From NCBI GenBank assembly GCA_946631295.1, contig CAMOZY010000017.1, positions 1-40,230 on the forward strand: a stretch of 40,230 nt of DNA. The letters are read 5' to 3'. This DNA is from an uncultured Lachnospiraceae bacterium (lineage in GTDB: Bacteria; Bacillota; Clostridia; Lachnospirales; Lachnospiraceae). Position 1 is the first letter of the stretch. Each line of letters begins with the position of its first letter. Positions 8,503 through 17,608 of the stretch are shown here, piece after piece. The notes below the pieces were generated by a model. That model saw nothing but the letters and a program-made list of their open reading frames with translations, had not been told where the DNA came from and made no database searches. The position numbers were made by a program, and so were the translations under genes.

Positions 8503-8557
8503 ATTTCTTACTCTTTTCTGAAAATCTCATATTCCCTTACCAAAATGAAATACACGC

Positions 8558-8568
8558 ATTATATTATA
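8558..8568 (-). promoter_or_regulatory. Probable -10 region of the FecR-domain gene
   Basis: The minus strand carries two overlapping TATAAT hexamers within 8558-8568, about 55-65 bases before the ATG. The nearest -35-like hexamer, TTGTGA, is only 15 bases upstream of the first TATAAT, which is short. The -10 is strong but the -35 is uncertain. Confidence 0.4.
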
Positions 8569-8600
8569 ACCCAATGGCCATATTCACAAGCATTTCACAC

Positions 8601-8630
8601 TTTACACCTTCCTGCATTCAGGTGTATCAT
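8601..8630 (+). promoter_or_regulatory. Sigma-A promoter of the helicase gene with embedded inverted repeat
   Basis: TTTACA (8601-8606), an 18-base spacer and TATCAT (8625-8630) each match five of six consensus bases, 47 bases before the helicase ATG. ACACCT (8604-8609) and AGGTGT (8620-8625) form an inverted repeat overlapping both hexamers, a typical position for a repressor operator. It is not a LexA-type box by eye. Confidence 0.5.
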
Positions 8631-8677
8631 ACCCGCATACATGACAAGACGCCCCGGAGAAGGCAGAAAGTACATGT

Positions 8678-10552
8678 ATGAATAAATTCACATTTAAAGA
8701 TCTTAATCCTCAGCAGCGCGAAGCCGTGCAGTTTTCAGGCGGCAATCTCCTGCTTGCTGCAGGTCCGGGTTCAGGCAAGACACATACCATGACCTCCCGG
8801 ATCATCTATCTTATCGAATGCATGTCAGTCGATCCCTCTTCGATCCTTGTGATCACATTCACAAAAGATGCCGCTCTTTCAATGCAGAAGAGATTCCAGA
8901 ACGCATCTGAACTCTCTTATCCTGTTGCTTTCGGAACATTCCATTCGATCTTCTACAACATGATAAAAGAATACAAAAAAGCTTCACCTCCCATTCTGAT
9001 CTTCGATAAAAACAAAAATCATATAGCTGAAAACTGTCTGAGAAAATTTGCCGACAGATCCTTTCTTAACGATGAACCCGATGCAGTAAAAAGCTTTATT
9101 GCGGCTCTTTCCGTATATAAGAATACGGCAGATGCTGAAAAGGCATCATCCGAACTTCCCGCAAAGATCAGAAGCCTTTTTCCTGACATGCTCAGGTATT
9201 ATGAGGGCATCCGAAAAAAAAGCTGCCAGATGGATTTTGATGATATGGGCTGGGATTGCAGACAGCTTCTGATTCATGATGAATCATTTGCACGCAGATG
9301 GAAAGGAAGATTTTCCAACATACTCATTGATGAATTTCAGGACATATGTCCGGTACAGTATGAAACGGTAAGACTGTTGTCCGAAGATTTTTCAGGCAAT
9401 TCAAAAAGCAATGTATTTGCAGTAGGTGATGATGATCAGTCCATATACGGTTTCAGAGGAGCAGATCCATCAATACTTACCAGGTTTGCAAATGAAATGC
9501 ATGCCGGAATCCTTCATCTTGATACCAACTACAGAAGCAGGAAAAAGATCGTAAATTATTCTATGGCGGTAATAAACGAAAACAGCTGCAGGATCAAAAA
9601 AGATCTTATCTCTGCTTCTGACGAAGAAGGAATCGTGGAGATAAAAGGACTGGTCAGCAGAGATGAAGAATACGGATATATTGTTAAAAAAGCCTCTGAA
9701 ATATGCGGTAATAAAGCCGTTTTATTCCGAACAAATCTCGAAATGCAGAGTTTTGCCTCATATCTTTCTTCGAAAGGCATACCATTTACCATAAAAGAGA
9801 AAACCGAAAGCATTTTCGAACATTTTATTTTCAAAGATTTATCTGCCTACATCAAGCTTTCACAGGGAATATATGACGAGTCAGATATATGTGCGATCAT
9901 CAACAAACCACTCAGATATATAAATCATGAAGCCGTGATAGGAAGCAGAGGTAATCTTATGGAAATAATAAATAAACTAAAGAACAATCAGGGAATCATG
10001 AATCCGGAAGCAAAGATCAGAAATATCCGTTTGCTAATAAAGGATCTTGAATTCATGAAATTTCTTTCCCCCTTTTATGCCATAGGATATATATGTCAGA
10101 AAATCGGATATTCAAAATATCTTTATACCATGGCAGGGACTGACGCAAAGAAGAAAGAGGAATATGACCGCATACTGTCCATCGCAAAGGAAATATCCTC
10201 AAAAACTGAAAACTACGATGAATTAGATCTGATAAAAGAAAAATATGAAAACGATCTTCGCAGATCAAAAAAAGAGCTCCATAATGATGATCTTCTGGAC
10301 CTCATGACAGTACACGCTTCCAAAGGCCTTGAATTTGATAATGTTTTCATTCCTGATTGCAATGAGGGAATATTTCCTCACGGAAAGCTTCCTGATAAGG
10401 ATACCATCTCCGAAGAACGAAGGATTTTCTATGTTGCAATGACCAGGGCAGTTTCAGGATTATACCTTCTCTACATAAAGGGGCGGAGCAATAACAAATA
10501 CGTAACGTCAAGATTCTTAAATCCGATCATTAAGATGGAAAAAAACGCCTGA
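8678..10552 (+). CDS. UvrD/PcrA-like superfamily 1A DNA helicase
   Basis: A 624-residue ATP-dependent 3'-5' helicase of the UvrD/Rep/PcrA group. Visible motifs in order: LNPQQREAV (Q motif, residues 9-17), Walker A AGPGSGKT (28-35), VITFTKDAA (Ia), ILIDEFQD (II, about 214-221), VGDDDQSIYGFRGA (III), LDTNYRS (IV), LMTVHASKGLEFDNVFIP (V) and EERRIFYVAMTRA (VI). It is about 100 residues shorter than PcrA and lacks an obvious C-terminal PcrA tail, so it is probably an accessory paralogue and not the main PcrA. An upstream ATG at 8674 stops after three codons, so 8678 is the start. It is divergent from the FecR gene and has no terminator before the cellulase gene. Confidence 0.92.
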   Translation: MNKFTFKDLNPQQREAVQFSGGNLLLAAGPGSGKTHTMTSRIIYLIECMSVDPSSILVITFTKDAALSMQKRFQNASELSYPVAFGTFHSIFYNMIKEYKKASPPILIFDKNKNHIAENCLRKFADRSFLNDEPDAVKSFIAALSVYKNTADAEKASSELPAKIRSLFPDMLRYYEGIRKKSCQMDFDDMGWDCRQLLIHDESFARRWKGRFSNILIDEFQDICPVQYETVRLLSEDFSGNSKSNVFAVGDDDQSIYGFRGADPSILTRFANEMHAGILHLDTNYRSRKKIVNYSMAVINENSCRIKKDLISASDEEGIVEIKGLVSRDEEYGYIVKKASEICGNKAVLFRTNLEMQSFASYLSSKGIPFTIKEKTESIFEHFIFKDLSAYIKLSQGIYDESDICAIINKPLRYINHEAVIGSRGNLMEIINKLKNNQGIMNPEAKIRNIRLLIKDLEFMKFLSPFYAIGYICQKIGYSKYLYTMAGTDAKKKEEYDRILSIAKEISSKTENYDELDLIKEKYENDLRRSKKELHNDDLLDLMTVHASKGLEFDNVFIPDCNEGIFPHGKLPDKDTISEERRIFYVAMTRAVSGLYLLYIKGRSNNKYVTSRFLNPIIKMEKNA

Positions 10553-10604
10553 TAATAGTAAAATATAAATCTGTATGGAATTACACAGGAACTGACATAT
10601 TTGC

Positions 10605-10625
10605 AGATTCAATTTTTAGATTCAA
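10605..10625 (+). repeat. Two direct AGATTCAA repeats upstream of the cellulase gene
   Basis: AGATTCAA occurs at 10605-10612 and again at 10618-10625 (13-base period), 37 bases before the cellulase ATG. The 109-base gap has no convincing sigma-A hexamer pair. These direct repeats could be a regulator site or chance in AT-rich sequence. Confidence 0.35.
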
Positions 10626-10661
10626 CATTGTAAAAGTTCCGGGATAAAAGGAGTCAGGATA

Positions 10662-12875
10662 ATGAATCAAAGACGCACAGGGGTAATTACAAGAAAGATT
10701 TTTTCACTGATACTTATCGTGATATTGACCATCGGAATAATATCACCCTATATCAGTGCAGGAAGGGTTTCAGCCGATGAGGGTCCAACCGCTTCCAATG
10801 TTTCAACCAATCTGTGGGGATCAGGCGGTCAGATCTCCTTTGATCTTTCAGGCTGTAACGGATTCCTTACCATCACGGTGGTAGTTGAATTCAATGCGGA
10901 TGTCAATTCACCTTCAGGATGGGGATTCGACAGCTATACTGCTAACGGAAAACAGGTTACTGCAACAGTCAGAGCAGACGGCGGAAATTCCTGGGGATTC
11001 AATTCGAATGTCGGAATACAGGTAAGCGGATCCGGTCTTTCTTCAGCTAAGGTCATCAGTGTTTCAGGCGACGGATCATATACAGCACCTGTGATAAACA
11101 ACAATAACAATAATAACAACAACAATAATAACAATCAGAATAATAACCAGAATTCCGAAGCAAGACCCGAATTCTCATCTCCCGCTGTCACCACATACGG
11201 AACTGCCGGCGATGACTGGCTCACAACAAAAGGATCCAAGATCGTCGATATGAACGGTAACGAGGTATGGCTTACAGGATGTAACTGGTTCGGATACAAC
11301 ACCGGAACCAATCTCTTTGACGGTCTCTGGAATGCCGAACTCGAATCCTCTATCAAAGCCATTGCAGATCATGGTTTTAATCTCCTCAGAGTTCCAATGT
11401 CCGCAGAGCTGCTCCTTGAATGGAAAAAAGGAAACTTCCCTACTGCAAACTATAACCATGCATATAACAGCAATCTTAACTCACTCAACTCTCTTGAGAT
11501 CTTTGATTATGTCCTGACCCTCTGTGAAGAAAACGGGATGAAGGTCATGATAGACATTCACTCCGCCAATACTGATGCATCCGGACACAATCATCCGGTA
11601 TGGTATACCGACAAAATTTCGGAAGACCAGTACATTGAAGCACTCAAGTGGCTTGCAGACAGATACAAGAATTACGACACCATTGTCGCATATGATCTTA
11701 AAAACGAGCCTCACGGAAAAGCAAGCGAACAGACTCATGCAATCTGGAACGATTCAAATGATAAGAATAACTGGAAAAGAGTTGCCGAGCGTGCCGGAAA
11801 TACGATCCTTGATATCAACCCCCATGCACTTATTGTGATCGAAGGAATCCAGATTTATCCTACCAACCCTGCTTCCAACAATTTCACTTCCACCAATGAT
11901 GCTGATTATTACAACACATGGTGGGGCGGAAATCTCATGGCTGTTAAGGATTATCCCATTGATTTCGGAAACGAGGAAAGAAACAGACAGATTGTCTACT
12001 CTCCTCACGATTACGGCCCACTTGTATATCAGCAGCCCTGGTTTGACGGCGGTTTCACATATGACTCACTCTATAAGGACGCATGGCATCCCTACTGGCT
12101 CTACATCGAAGAAGACAATATCGCTCCAATCCTCATCGGAGAATGGGGCGGCTTCATGCAGGGAGATAACCTGAAATGGATGGAATATATAAGAGACCTT
12201 ATCGGAAAAGAAAACCTTCATCACACTTTCTGGTGCTTCAATGCAAATTCAGGTGATACAGGTGGACTCGTAAAAGATGATTTCAAGACATGGGATGAAG
12301 AAAAATATGCCCTTGTAAAACCGGTTCTCTGGGCTGACAGTGCAGGAAAGTTCATCAGTCTCGACCATGAAGTAGCTCTTGGAGTAAATGGAATAAGCCT
12401 CGGTGCTCATGCAGGTAACGCTCCCACTCCCGTGATCAACCCTGATACCGCATCTTCTGATTCAAACTCAGGAAGTTCTGATACCGGAAATTCCTCATCA
12501 GGCACAGGCAGTTCTGATACTAACAGTTCAACAGGATCAGATAATTCCGACGATACCGGCAATACCGTAGCAGAAACTGCATCATCAGATGATAACGGTT
12601 CTGCAACAGACACTTCTGCTCCTGCTTCAGATACAGCAGCAGGAAATGACACGCAGGTTGGCCAGCAGCCTAATACGCCTGCCGCAACAAACCCTGCCGG
12701 CGAACAGGAAAAAGACAGTGATATGATACTGATGATAGTCCTTCTGATCATTGCGACAGCCCTCCTTGGAGCAGTTATCATAATCACCATGAACAACAGG
12801 GACAAACAGCGTAAGGCATCATCAAACTCAGATAGCAATCCTGAAAATGATCAGGATTATGATCAGAGAAACTGA
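10662..12875 (+). CDS. Membrane-anchored GH5 endoglucanase (cellulase)
   Basis: A 737-residue exported protein. A signal peptide (basic start, hydrophobic about 13-30, cleavage near VSA-DE) is followed by a beta-rich Trp-containing domain (about 40-140) I cannot assign to a CBM family. Next come a 13-Asn linker extended with Gln (146-164), a GH5 domain (about 175-580), a Ser/Thr/Asp/Asn-rich linker, a TM helix (about 688-712) and a 25-residue polar tail. GH5 features include TGCNWFGYNTGTNLFDGLW, the acid/base Glu349 in KNEPHG, the SPHDYGP block and the nucleophile Glu494 in LIGEWGG. The sequence is closest by eye to GH5_1-type endoglucanases. The enzyme is likely active and displayed on the outside by its C-terminal helix, with no LPXTG or dockerin. 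GGAG lies 8 bases before the ATG. Confidence 0.93.
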   Translation: MNQRRTGVITRKIFSLILIVILTIGIISPYISAGRVSADEGPTASNVSTNLWGSGGQISFDLSGCNGFLTITVVVEFNADVNSPSGWGFDSYTANGKQVTATVRADGGNSWGFNSNVGIQVSGSGLSSAKVISVSGDGSYTAPVINNNNNNNNNNNNNQNNNQNSEARPEFSSPAVTTYGTAGDDWLTTKGSKIVDMNGNEVWLTGCNWFGYNTGTNLFDGLWNAELESSIKAIADHGFNLLRVPMSAELLLEWKKGNFPTANYNHAYNSNLNSLNSLEIFDYVLTLCEENGMKVMIDIHSANTDASGHNHPVWYTDKISEDQYIEALKWLADRYKNYDTIVAYDLKNEPHGKASEQTHAIWNDSNDKNNWKRVAERAGNTILDINPHALIVIEGIQIYPTNPASNNFTSTNDADYYNTWWGGNLMAVKDYPIDFGNEERNRQIVYSPHDYGPLVYQQPWFDGGFTYDSLYKDAWHPYWLYIEEDNIAPILIGEWGGFMQGDNLKWMEYIRDLIGKENLHHTFWCFNANSGDTGGLVKDDFKTWDEEKYALVKPVLWADSAGKFISLDHEVALGVNGISLGAHAGNAPTPVINPDTASSDSNSGSSDTGNSSSGTGSSDTNSSTGSDNSDDTGNTVAETASSDDNGSATDTSAPASDTAAGNDTQVGQQPNTPAATNPAGEQEKDSDMILMIVLLIIATALLGAVIIITMNNRDKQRKASSNSDSNPENDQDYDQRN
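11097..11153 (+). repeat. AAY trinucleotide tract encoding the poly-Asn linker
   Basis: Thirteen consecutive AAC/AAT codons, then CAG, three Asn codons, CAG and AAT. Mixed use of AAC and AAT breaks up a pure microsatellite. The encoded linker joins the N-terminal domain to the GH5 catalytic domain. Confidence 0.9.
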
Positions 12876-12951
12876 TAATGATAAAGACTGATACATGAAG
12901 CTGCCAATACATTTGGGGATTTTCAGAAATAAAAAGCGCCTCTGACAAACG

Positions 12952-12993
12952 GAAACACCGGGCATCATACCTGCCCGGTGTTTCTTTATTTTT
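12952..12993 (+). terminator. Intrinsic terminator after the cellulase gene
   Basis: A perfect 13-base inverted repeat (12952-12964 and 12972-12984) with a 7-base loop is followed on the plus strand by a T-rich tract (to about 12993). It lies about 76 bases after the cellulase stop, between convergent genes. It may also slow minus-strand transcripts leaving gltX, but the T tract on that side is about 15 bases away. Confidence 0.88.
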
Positions 12994-13034
12994 CTGCTTA
13001 TATTATTTCTTTATAAGGGTATACTTCTATGGTT

Positions 13035-14489
13035 TCACGAAAGCTTTTCTATAGCCGCTTTAATACGCTTTACAGATTCTTCTTTTCCAAGAAGTTCAAG
13101 TATCTCGGTTGCTCCCGCGGGAGTCATCATCTTACCTGACAATGCAATTCTTACAGGCCACATGACATATCCGTTCTTATACCCCTTGCCCTCAGCGTAC
13201 TCAAGAAGTTTTGCATAAAGTGCATCGTTGGAATAATCATCCTGTGCCTCAAGTATCGGAAGCACGTCTTCAAGAACTGCAAGAGATCCGGCTGCATCGA
13301 TCTTATTTTTCTTGTTGGTGTAGAGCTCGGTGGAATACTCTGGTACAGCGCTCAGGAAATCAACCTGTTCTGCTATATCGGGGAACACCTCTATTCTGGT
13401 CTTAACCTTGGATGCAACCTTCTTAAGGTCCATTCCCTGAGGAAGAGACTTTTCAAGATAAGGCTTAGCCATCTCAAAGAACTTCTCATCATCCATAGCC
13501 TTAAGATATTCACCGTTCATCCATCTGAGCTTCTGGATATCAAAGACTGCAGGTGACTTGCTTATCCTGTGATAATCAAACTCTTTGATCAGTTCGTCCA
13601 GTGAGAAAATCTCCCTGTTATCTTCGGGGGACCATCCAAGAAGAGCAATGTAATTGACAACCGCTTCAGTGATAAATCCCTGTTCGATAAGATCTTCAAA
13701 AGAAGAATGTCCGCTTCTTTTTGAAAGTTTCTTATGATTCTCATCAGTGATCAGAGGAAGATGGATATATACGGGGCTCTTCCATCCGAATGCATCATAC
13801 AGTCTCTGATACTTGGGAGATGATGATATATACTCATTTCCCCTGACAACGTGCGTGATGTTCATCGTATGATCATCAACGACATTTGCAAAATTATATG
13901 TCGGATATCCGTCTGACTTGATAAGGATCATATCATCAAGTTCGGAATTCTCAACGGTGATATCTCCGTAAAGTTCGTCACTGAATGTAGTGGTTCCCTC
14001 ATTTGGAATATTCTGTCTAATGACAAAAGGCTTTCCCTCAGCGAGATTCTTCTCAACTTCTTCTTTTGAAAGGCCCAGGCAGTGCTTGTCATATACTGTG
14101 ATGGTCTTACCGTCTTCAGAAACAGCAGTCTTAAGGGAAGCGAGTCTTTCCTTGTCACAGAAACAATAATATGCCTCACCCTTATCGATCAGTTCCTTTG
14201 CATACTTCATATATATGCCGGTCTTAACTCTTTCAGACTGAACATAAGGTCCTACACCGCCATCCTTATCAGGACCTTCATCATGATAAAGTCCTGTTTT
14301 CTCAAGAGTACGGTTGATTATATCTATCGCGCCTTCAACAAATCTCTCCTGATCGGTATCCTCTATCCTGAGCATAAAGTCTCCGCCTGCGTGCTTTGCA
14401 ACGAGGAACTCGTAAAGAGCTGTTCTGAGGTTTCCCACATGCATCTTTCCCGTAGGTGAAGGTGCATATCTTGTTCTTATCTTTTCCAT
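13035..14489 (-). CDS. gltX: Glutamyl-tRNA synthetase
   Basis: A 484-residue class I aminoacyl-tRNA synthetase that charges tRNA-Glu. [16 protein letters not shown] (residues 5-20) is the HIGH-type motif with the GluRS-specific Arg and Ser, [13 protein letters not shown] follows, and KLSKRSG is the KMSKS motif. Length and all motifs are typical. An in-frame TTG at 14504 would add five residues, but the ATG at 14487-14489 has GGAGAG about 6 bases upstream and is preferred. It begins 42 bases after proA, so it is probably the last gene of the proB operon. In many Clostridia this enzyme also charges tRNA-Gln; that cannot be told from sequence by eye. Confidence 0.95.
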   Translation of the reverse strand: MEKIRTRYAPSPTGKMHVGNLRTALYEFLVAKHAGGDFMLRIEDTDQERFVEGAIDIINRTLEKTGLYHDEGPDKDGGVGPYVQSERVKTGIYMKYAKELIDKGEAYYCFCDKERLASLKTAVSEDGKTITVYDKHCLGLSKEEVEKNLAEGKPFVIRQNIPNEGTTTFSDELYGDITVENSELDDMILIKSDGYPTYNFANVVDDHTMNITHVVRGNEYISSSPKYQRLYDAFGWKSPVYIHLPLITDENHKKLSKRSGHSSFEDLIEQGFITEAVVNYIALLGWSPEDNREIFSLDELIKEFDYHRISKSPAVFDIQKLRWMNGEYLKAMDDEKFFEMAKPYLEKSLPQGMDLKKVASKVKTRIEVFPDIAEQVDFLSAVPEYSTELYTNKKNKIDAAGSLAVLEDVLPILEAQDDYSNDALYAKLLEYAEGKGYKNGYVMWPVRIALSGKMMTPAGATEILELLGKEESVKRIKAAIEKLS

Positions 14490-14531
14490 TTTTTCACTCT
14501 CCAAACTATTAGTTCTGTATTTCGGATAAAA

Positions 14532-15782
14532 TCAGCCTCTTACCTGACCGTTTCCGACAATCTGATATTTATATGATGTTATCTCCCTAAGTCCCATAGG
14601 TCCTCTTGCATGAAGCTTCTGGGTGGAGATGCCTATTTCAGCTCCGAATCCGAATTCAAAACCGTCAGTAAATCTTGTGGATACGTTTTCATATACACAT
14701 GCGGCATCTATACGCTCAAGGAATTTCGCAGCTGTTTCTTTATTATTTGTTACTATGCTTTCCGAATGATGAGTGCTGTATTTATTGATGTGCTCAATAG
14801 CTTCCTCAACGCTTGAAACGGTTTTGACTGAAAGTATGTAATCCAGATATTCCGTTCCGAAATCCTCCTCGGTTGCCGCTTTTGCATTATCTCCCAGAAC
14901 ATTCAGAGATTCAGGATCACATCTGAATTCAACATTCTTCTCGGAAAGTTTCTTATAAAGTGCAGGAAGCAGTGCCTCCTTGATATCCTTATGAACCACA
15001 AGGCTTTCCATGGAATTACATACAGATATACGCTGTGTCTTGGCATTGAAGATTATATTCACTGCCATATCAAGATCAGCATCCTTATCAACATATACAT
15101 GGCAATTTCCGGTACCCGTTTCAATGACAGGTATGAGCGAATTCTCAACAACAGCCCTTATGAGTCCTGCTCCGCCTCTGGGAATAAGCACATCAACATA
15201 CTGTTTCATCTTCATGAATTCGGTCGTGACAGCTCTGTCTGTATTTTCTATAAGCTGAAGGATATCAGGCTCAAGTCCTTCTTTTTCCAGGACACCCCTG
15301 AGCACCTTTACGATTGCTTTATTGGTCTCAATCGCATCGCTTCCGCCCTTAAGGATACATGCAGATCCCGCCTTGAATGTCAGTGAAAATGCATCTGCTG
15401 TAACATTAGGTCTTGATTCGTAGATAATTCCGATGACACCCATGGGAACTCTTACCTTTCGGATATGAAGTCCGTTAGGGCGGTCAAACTCATCCATCAC
15501 CTCACCTATGGGATCAGGAAGTTCACTGACCTGCCTGAGGCCTTCGGCAACTCCGTCAATTCTTTCCACAGTAAGTCTTAATCTGTCCTGTTTAGACTCA
15601 CTCATACCGTTTTTTACGGCTGTTTCAAGATCTGCAGAATTAGCTTCAAGAATAAAAGATGCGTTATCCTGAAGAGCCTTCGCACATTTGATAAGAACGT
15701 CATTCTTTTTTTCAGTACTGACAAGAGCTGCTTTATATTTTGCCTTTACGGCATTTTCACATAAACTAACAAGTTCAGTCAT
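14532..15782 (-). CDS. proA: Gamma-glutamyl phosphate reductase
   Basis: A 416-residue NADPH-dependent enzyme of the aldehyde dehydrogenase fold. It reduces gamma-glutamyl phosphate to glutamate-5-semialdehyde, the second step of proline synthesis. Visible features are VPMGVIGIIYESRPNVTADA, the catalytic Cys255 in QRISVCNSMESL, ETGTGNCHVYVD and the C-terminal FGFGAEIGISTQKLHARGPMGL. The ATG has GAGGTGA upstream. It lies in the order proB, cyclo-ligase, proA, gltX with gaps of 42-74 bases. No proC is present in the window. Confidence 0.97.
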   Translation of the reverse strand: MTELVSLCENAVKAKYKAALVSTEKKNDVLIKCAKALQDNASFILEANSADLETAVKNGMSESKQDRLRLTVERIDGVAEGLRQVSELPDPIGEVMDEFDRPNGLHIRKVRVPMGVIGIIYESRPNVTADAFSLTFKAGSACILKGGSDAIETNKAIVKVLRGVLEKEGLEPDILQLIENTDRAVTTEFMKMKQYVDVLIPRGGAGLIRAVVENSLIPVIETGTGNCHVYVDKDADLDMAVNIIFNAKTQRISVCNSMESLVVHKDIKEALLPALYKKLSEKNVEFRCDPESLNVLGDNAKAATEEDFGTEYLDYILSVKTVSSVEEAIEHINKYSTHHSESIVTNNKETAAKFLERIDAACVYENVSTRFTDGFEFGFGAEIGISTQKLHARGPMGLREITSYKYQIVGNGQVRG

Positions 15783-15856
15783 AAGATCACCTCACTCTTA
15801 AACGGGATTTGCAGTCACTGACTCATTCGTACAGATTTACAAATGTCGGCCTTTAC

Positions 15857-16468
15857 TCATGCATGTATGATCTTAAACGGCCTTACATCGCCTTCATCTT
15901 CAGGAATCTCTGTATCCAGCATCTGACAGTCAAAACATACAGCAATTGAATGAATCCTCAGTGTAAGCTTATCTTCAAGGAACATATCATAATATCCGCC
16001 GCCATAGCCCACTCTCTTGCCATACATATCGAAAGCAACTCCGGGCATTATCATAAAATCCCTTGCAGGCAGCATCATGGCTTCGGCTTCATTATATTCA
16101 TAGAGATCATTATCAGCAGGTGGTTCAAGTATCTTATATTTACTGAAGGAAAAATGAACCGGATCTACATCTGTGATCTTTCTGAATTCCATTTCCTTGT
16201 GGAATCCGTTAGTCGTGATCCTTGGAACAAATACTTCCTTTCCTTCATCAAGTGCTATCTGGAGAACCGGCTTAATATCTATCTCACTTCCAAAGGGCAT
16301 GAATCCAAGCACTCTCTTAGCCTTTACAAAAAACGGCTCTGCTATCAGCTTTTCCCTGACTATATCAGCGGCAGCCCTTTTTTCGGCTTCAGTAAGAGCA
16401 TCTCTTCGTTCGAGCACTTCGGTCCTAATCTGCTTTTTTGTGACTTCAGGTAATTTCTTATCTGCCAT
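15857..16468 (-). CDS. 5-formyltetrahydrofolate cyclo-ligase
   Basis: A 203-residue ATP-dependent enzyme that converts 5-formyl-THF (folinate) to 5,10-methenyl-THF, recycling a storage and inhibitory folate. The N-terminal KKQIRTEVLERRDAL block, FMPFGSEIDIKPVL, and the ATP/substrate loop MIMPGVAFDMYGKRVGYGGGYYDMFL (about residues 138-163) define the family. The ATG is preceded by a GAGG site. It is inserted between proB and proA, although folate metabolism has no direct reaction in proline synthesis. fhs and folD lie about 16 kb away on the same strand. Confidence 0.94.
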   Translation of the reverse strand: MADKKLPEVTKKQIRTEVLERRDALTEAEKRAAADIVREKLIAEPFFVKAKRVLGFMPFGSEIDIKPVLQIALDEGKEVFVPRITTNGFHKEMEFRKITDVDPVHFSFSKYKILEPPADNDLYEYNEAEAMMLPARDFMIMPGVAFDMYGKRVGYGGGYYDMFLEDKLTLRIHSIAVCFDCQMLDTEIPEDEGDVRPFKIIHA

Positions 16469-16533
16469 ATATACCTCAAAAGACGCATGTACGTCCGTAG
16501 CATTTATTATCTCATTTTAGTCATCACAGCTAA

Positions 16534-17403
16534 TCATTTAAGGATCTGTGATACAAAACCCGGAAGATCAAAGTCAGCCTTCCTGTTAGCCTTAAATGCA
16601 GTTCCTGCATCTTCTCCTGCAATTACTCTTCCGAGAATAGTCAGATCTTTGCTTGAACAGATAACCATATCCGCACCTGAATAGGTTGCAATACGTGCGG
16701 CATTAAGCTTCGTACTCATTCCGCCGGTTCCCATTCCGGTACCGGTACTGCCCTTTCCCATCTCCAGATATTCATCTGTGATCTCTGGAACTTCGGCAAT
16801 AAACTTTGCATCCGGATTCTTGTTGGGATCATCAGTATAAAGGCCTTCTATATCTGAAAGAAGTATAAGGAGATCCGCATCAACCATGGAAGCTACCATT
16901 GCAGACAGTGTGTCATTATCACCAATCTCAATCTCATGTGTGGCAATGGTATCATTTTCATTAACTATGGGAATAACTCCCATATCAAGAAGAGCCTTGA
17001 AGGTATTGGTTGCATTCATCCTGTTCGTATCGTTCAGGACTGTATCTTTGGTCATAAGTACCTGGGCAGGAAGCTGATTATATTCGGTAAAGAATTTCTC
17101 ATAGATGTTCATGAGTCTTCCCTGACCGATAGCTGCACATGCCTGCTTCTGGGGAAGAGTGAGTTCATGTGAGACAACGGATCTGTCTCTTCCGTATCCG
17201 ATTGCGTGTTTTCCCGCTGCAATCGCACCGGATGATACCAGAACAACATCCTTTCCTGAATTATGAATATCGCAAAGCTGTCTTACAAGCAGCTCTATTC
17301 TGGAAAAATCCATGCCACCGCTCTCAGGATGGTTTATTGAAGAAGAACCGATCTTTACAACAATTCTCTTTTTATTCTTAAAATTCTCTCTCAGATCACT
17401 CAT
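16534..17403 (-). CDS. proB: Glutamate 5-kinase, PUA-less form
   Basis: A 289-residue amino-acid kinase that phosphorylates glutamate, the committed and usually proline-inhibited step of proline synthesis. RIVVKIGSSSINHP, VLVSSGAIAAGK, PIVNENDTIA, GDNDTLSAMVA and the substrate loop STGTGMGTGGMSTKLNAA are present. It ends right after the kinase domain, so the C-terminal PUA domain of the longer (about 370-residue) ProB proteins is absent. Such short forms occur in many bacteria. First gene of the operon, with a near-consensus promoter. Confidence 0.96.
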   Translation of the reverse strand: MSDLRENFKNKKRIVVKIGSSSINHPESGGMDFSRIELLVRQLCDIHNSGKDVVLVSSGAIAAGKHAIGYGRDRSVVSHELTLPQKQACAAIGQGRLMNIYEKFFTEYNQLPAQVLMTKDTVLNDTNRMNATNTFKALLDMGVIPIVNENDTIATHEIEIGDNDTLSAMVASMVDADLLILLSDIEGLYTDDPNKNPDAKFIAEVPEITDEYLEMGKGSTGTGMGTGGMSTKLNAARIATYSGADMVICSSKDLTILGRVIAGEDAGTAFKANRKADFDLPGFVSQILK

Positions 17404-17473
17404 TTTGGTACCTGCATTTCGTTATGAAAAATTAAGTAAAACACGCATATTTCCGATAAAAATACACCGTTTA

Positions 17474-17502
17474 ACTATAAATCAGACCCATCAAACTGTC
17501 AA
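17474..17502 (-). promoter_or_regulatory. Sigma-A promoter of the proB operon
   Basis: The minus strand has a perfect TTGACA (17497-17502), a 17-base spacer and TATAGT (17474-17479, five of six matches). Initiation about 7 bases downstream would give a leader of roughly 65 bases, too short for a T-box. No riboswitch-like structure was seen. Confidence 0.82.
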
Positions 17503-17608
17503 TTATAGCAGAAAGGTAAATTCGCGCCAAAAAAGTTTGATAAATAATAAACTATGTGGCAAATTTTCAGACAATAGTTTACAATACTAATGTATTAAAA
17601 AGGTTCTT

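Noticed and set aside
15950-16453. Open frame of 167 codons opposite the 5-formyl-THF cyclo-ligase
   Set aside because: It is antisense to a well-conserved enzyme, with no start signals and no recognisable domain.
17404-17473. T-box or riboswitch leader before proB
   Set aside because: The predicted leader is only about 65 bases and shows neither a T-box consensus nor a terminator hairpin.
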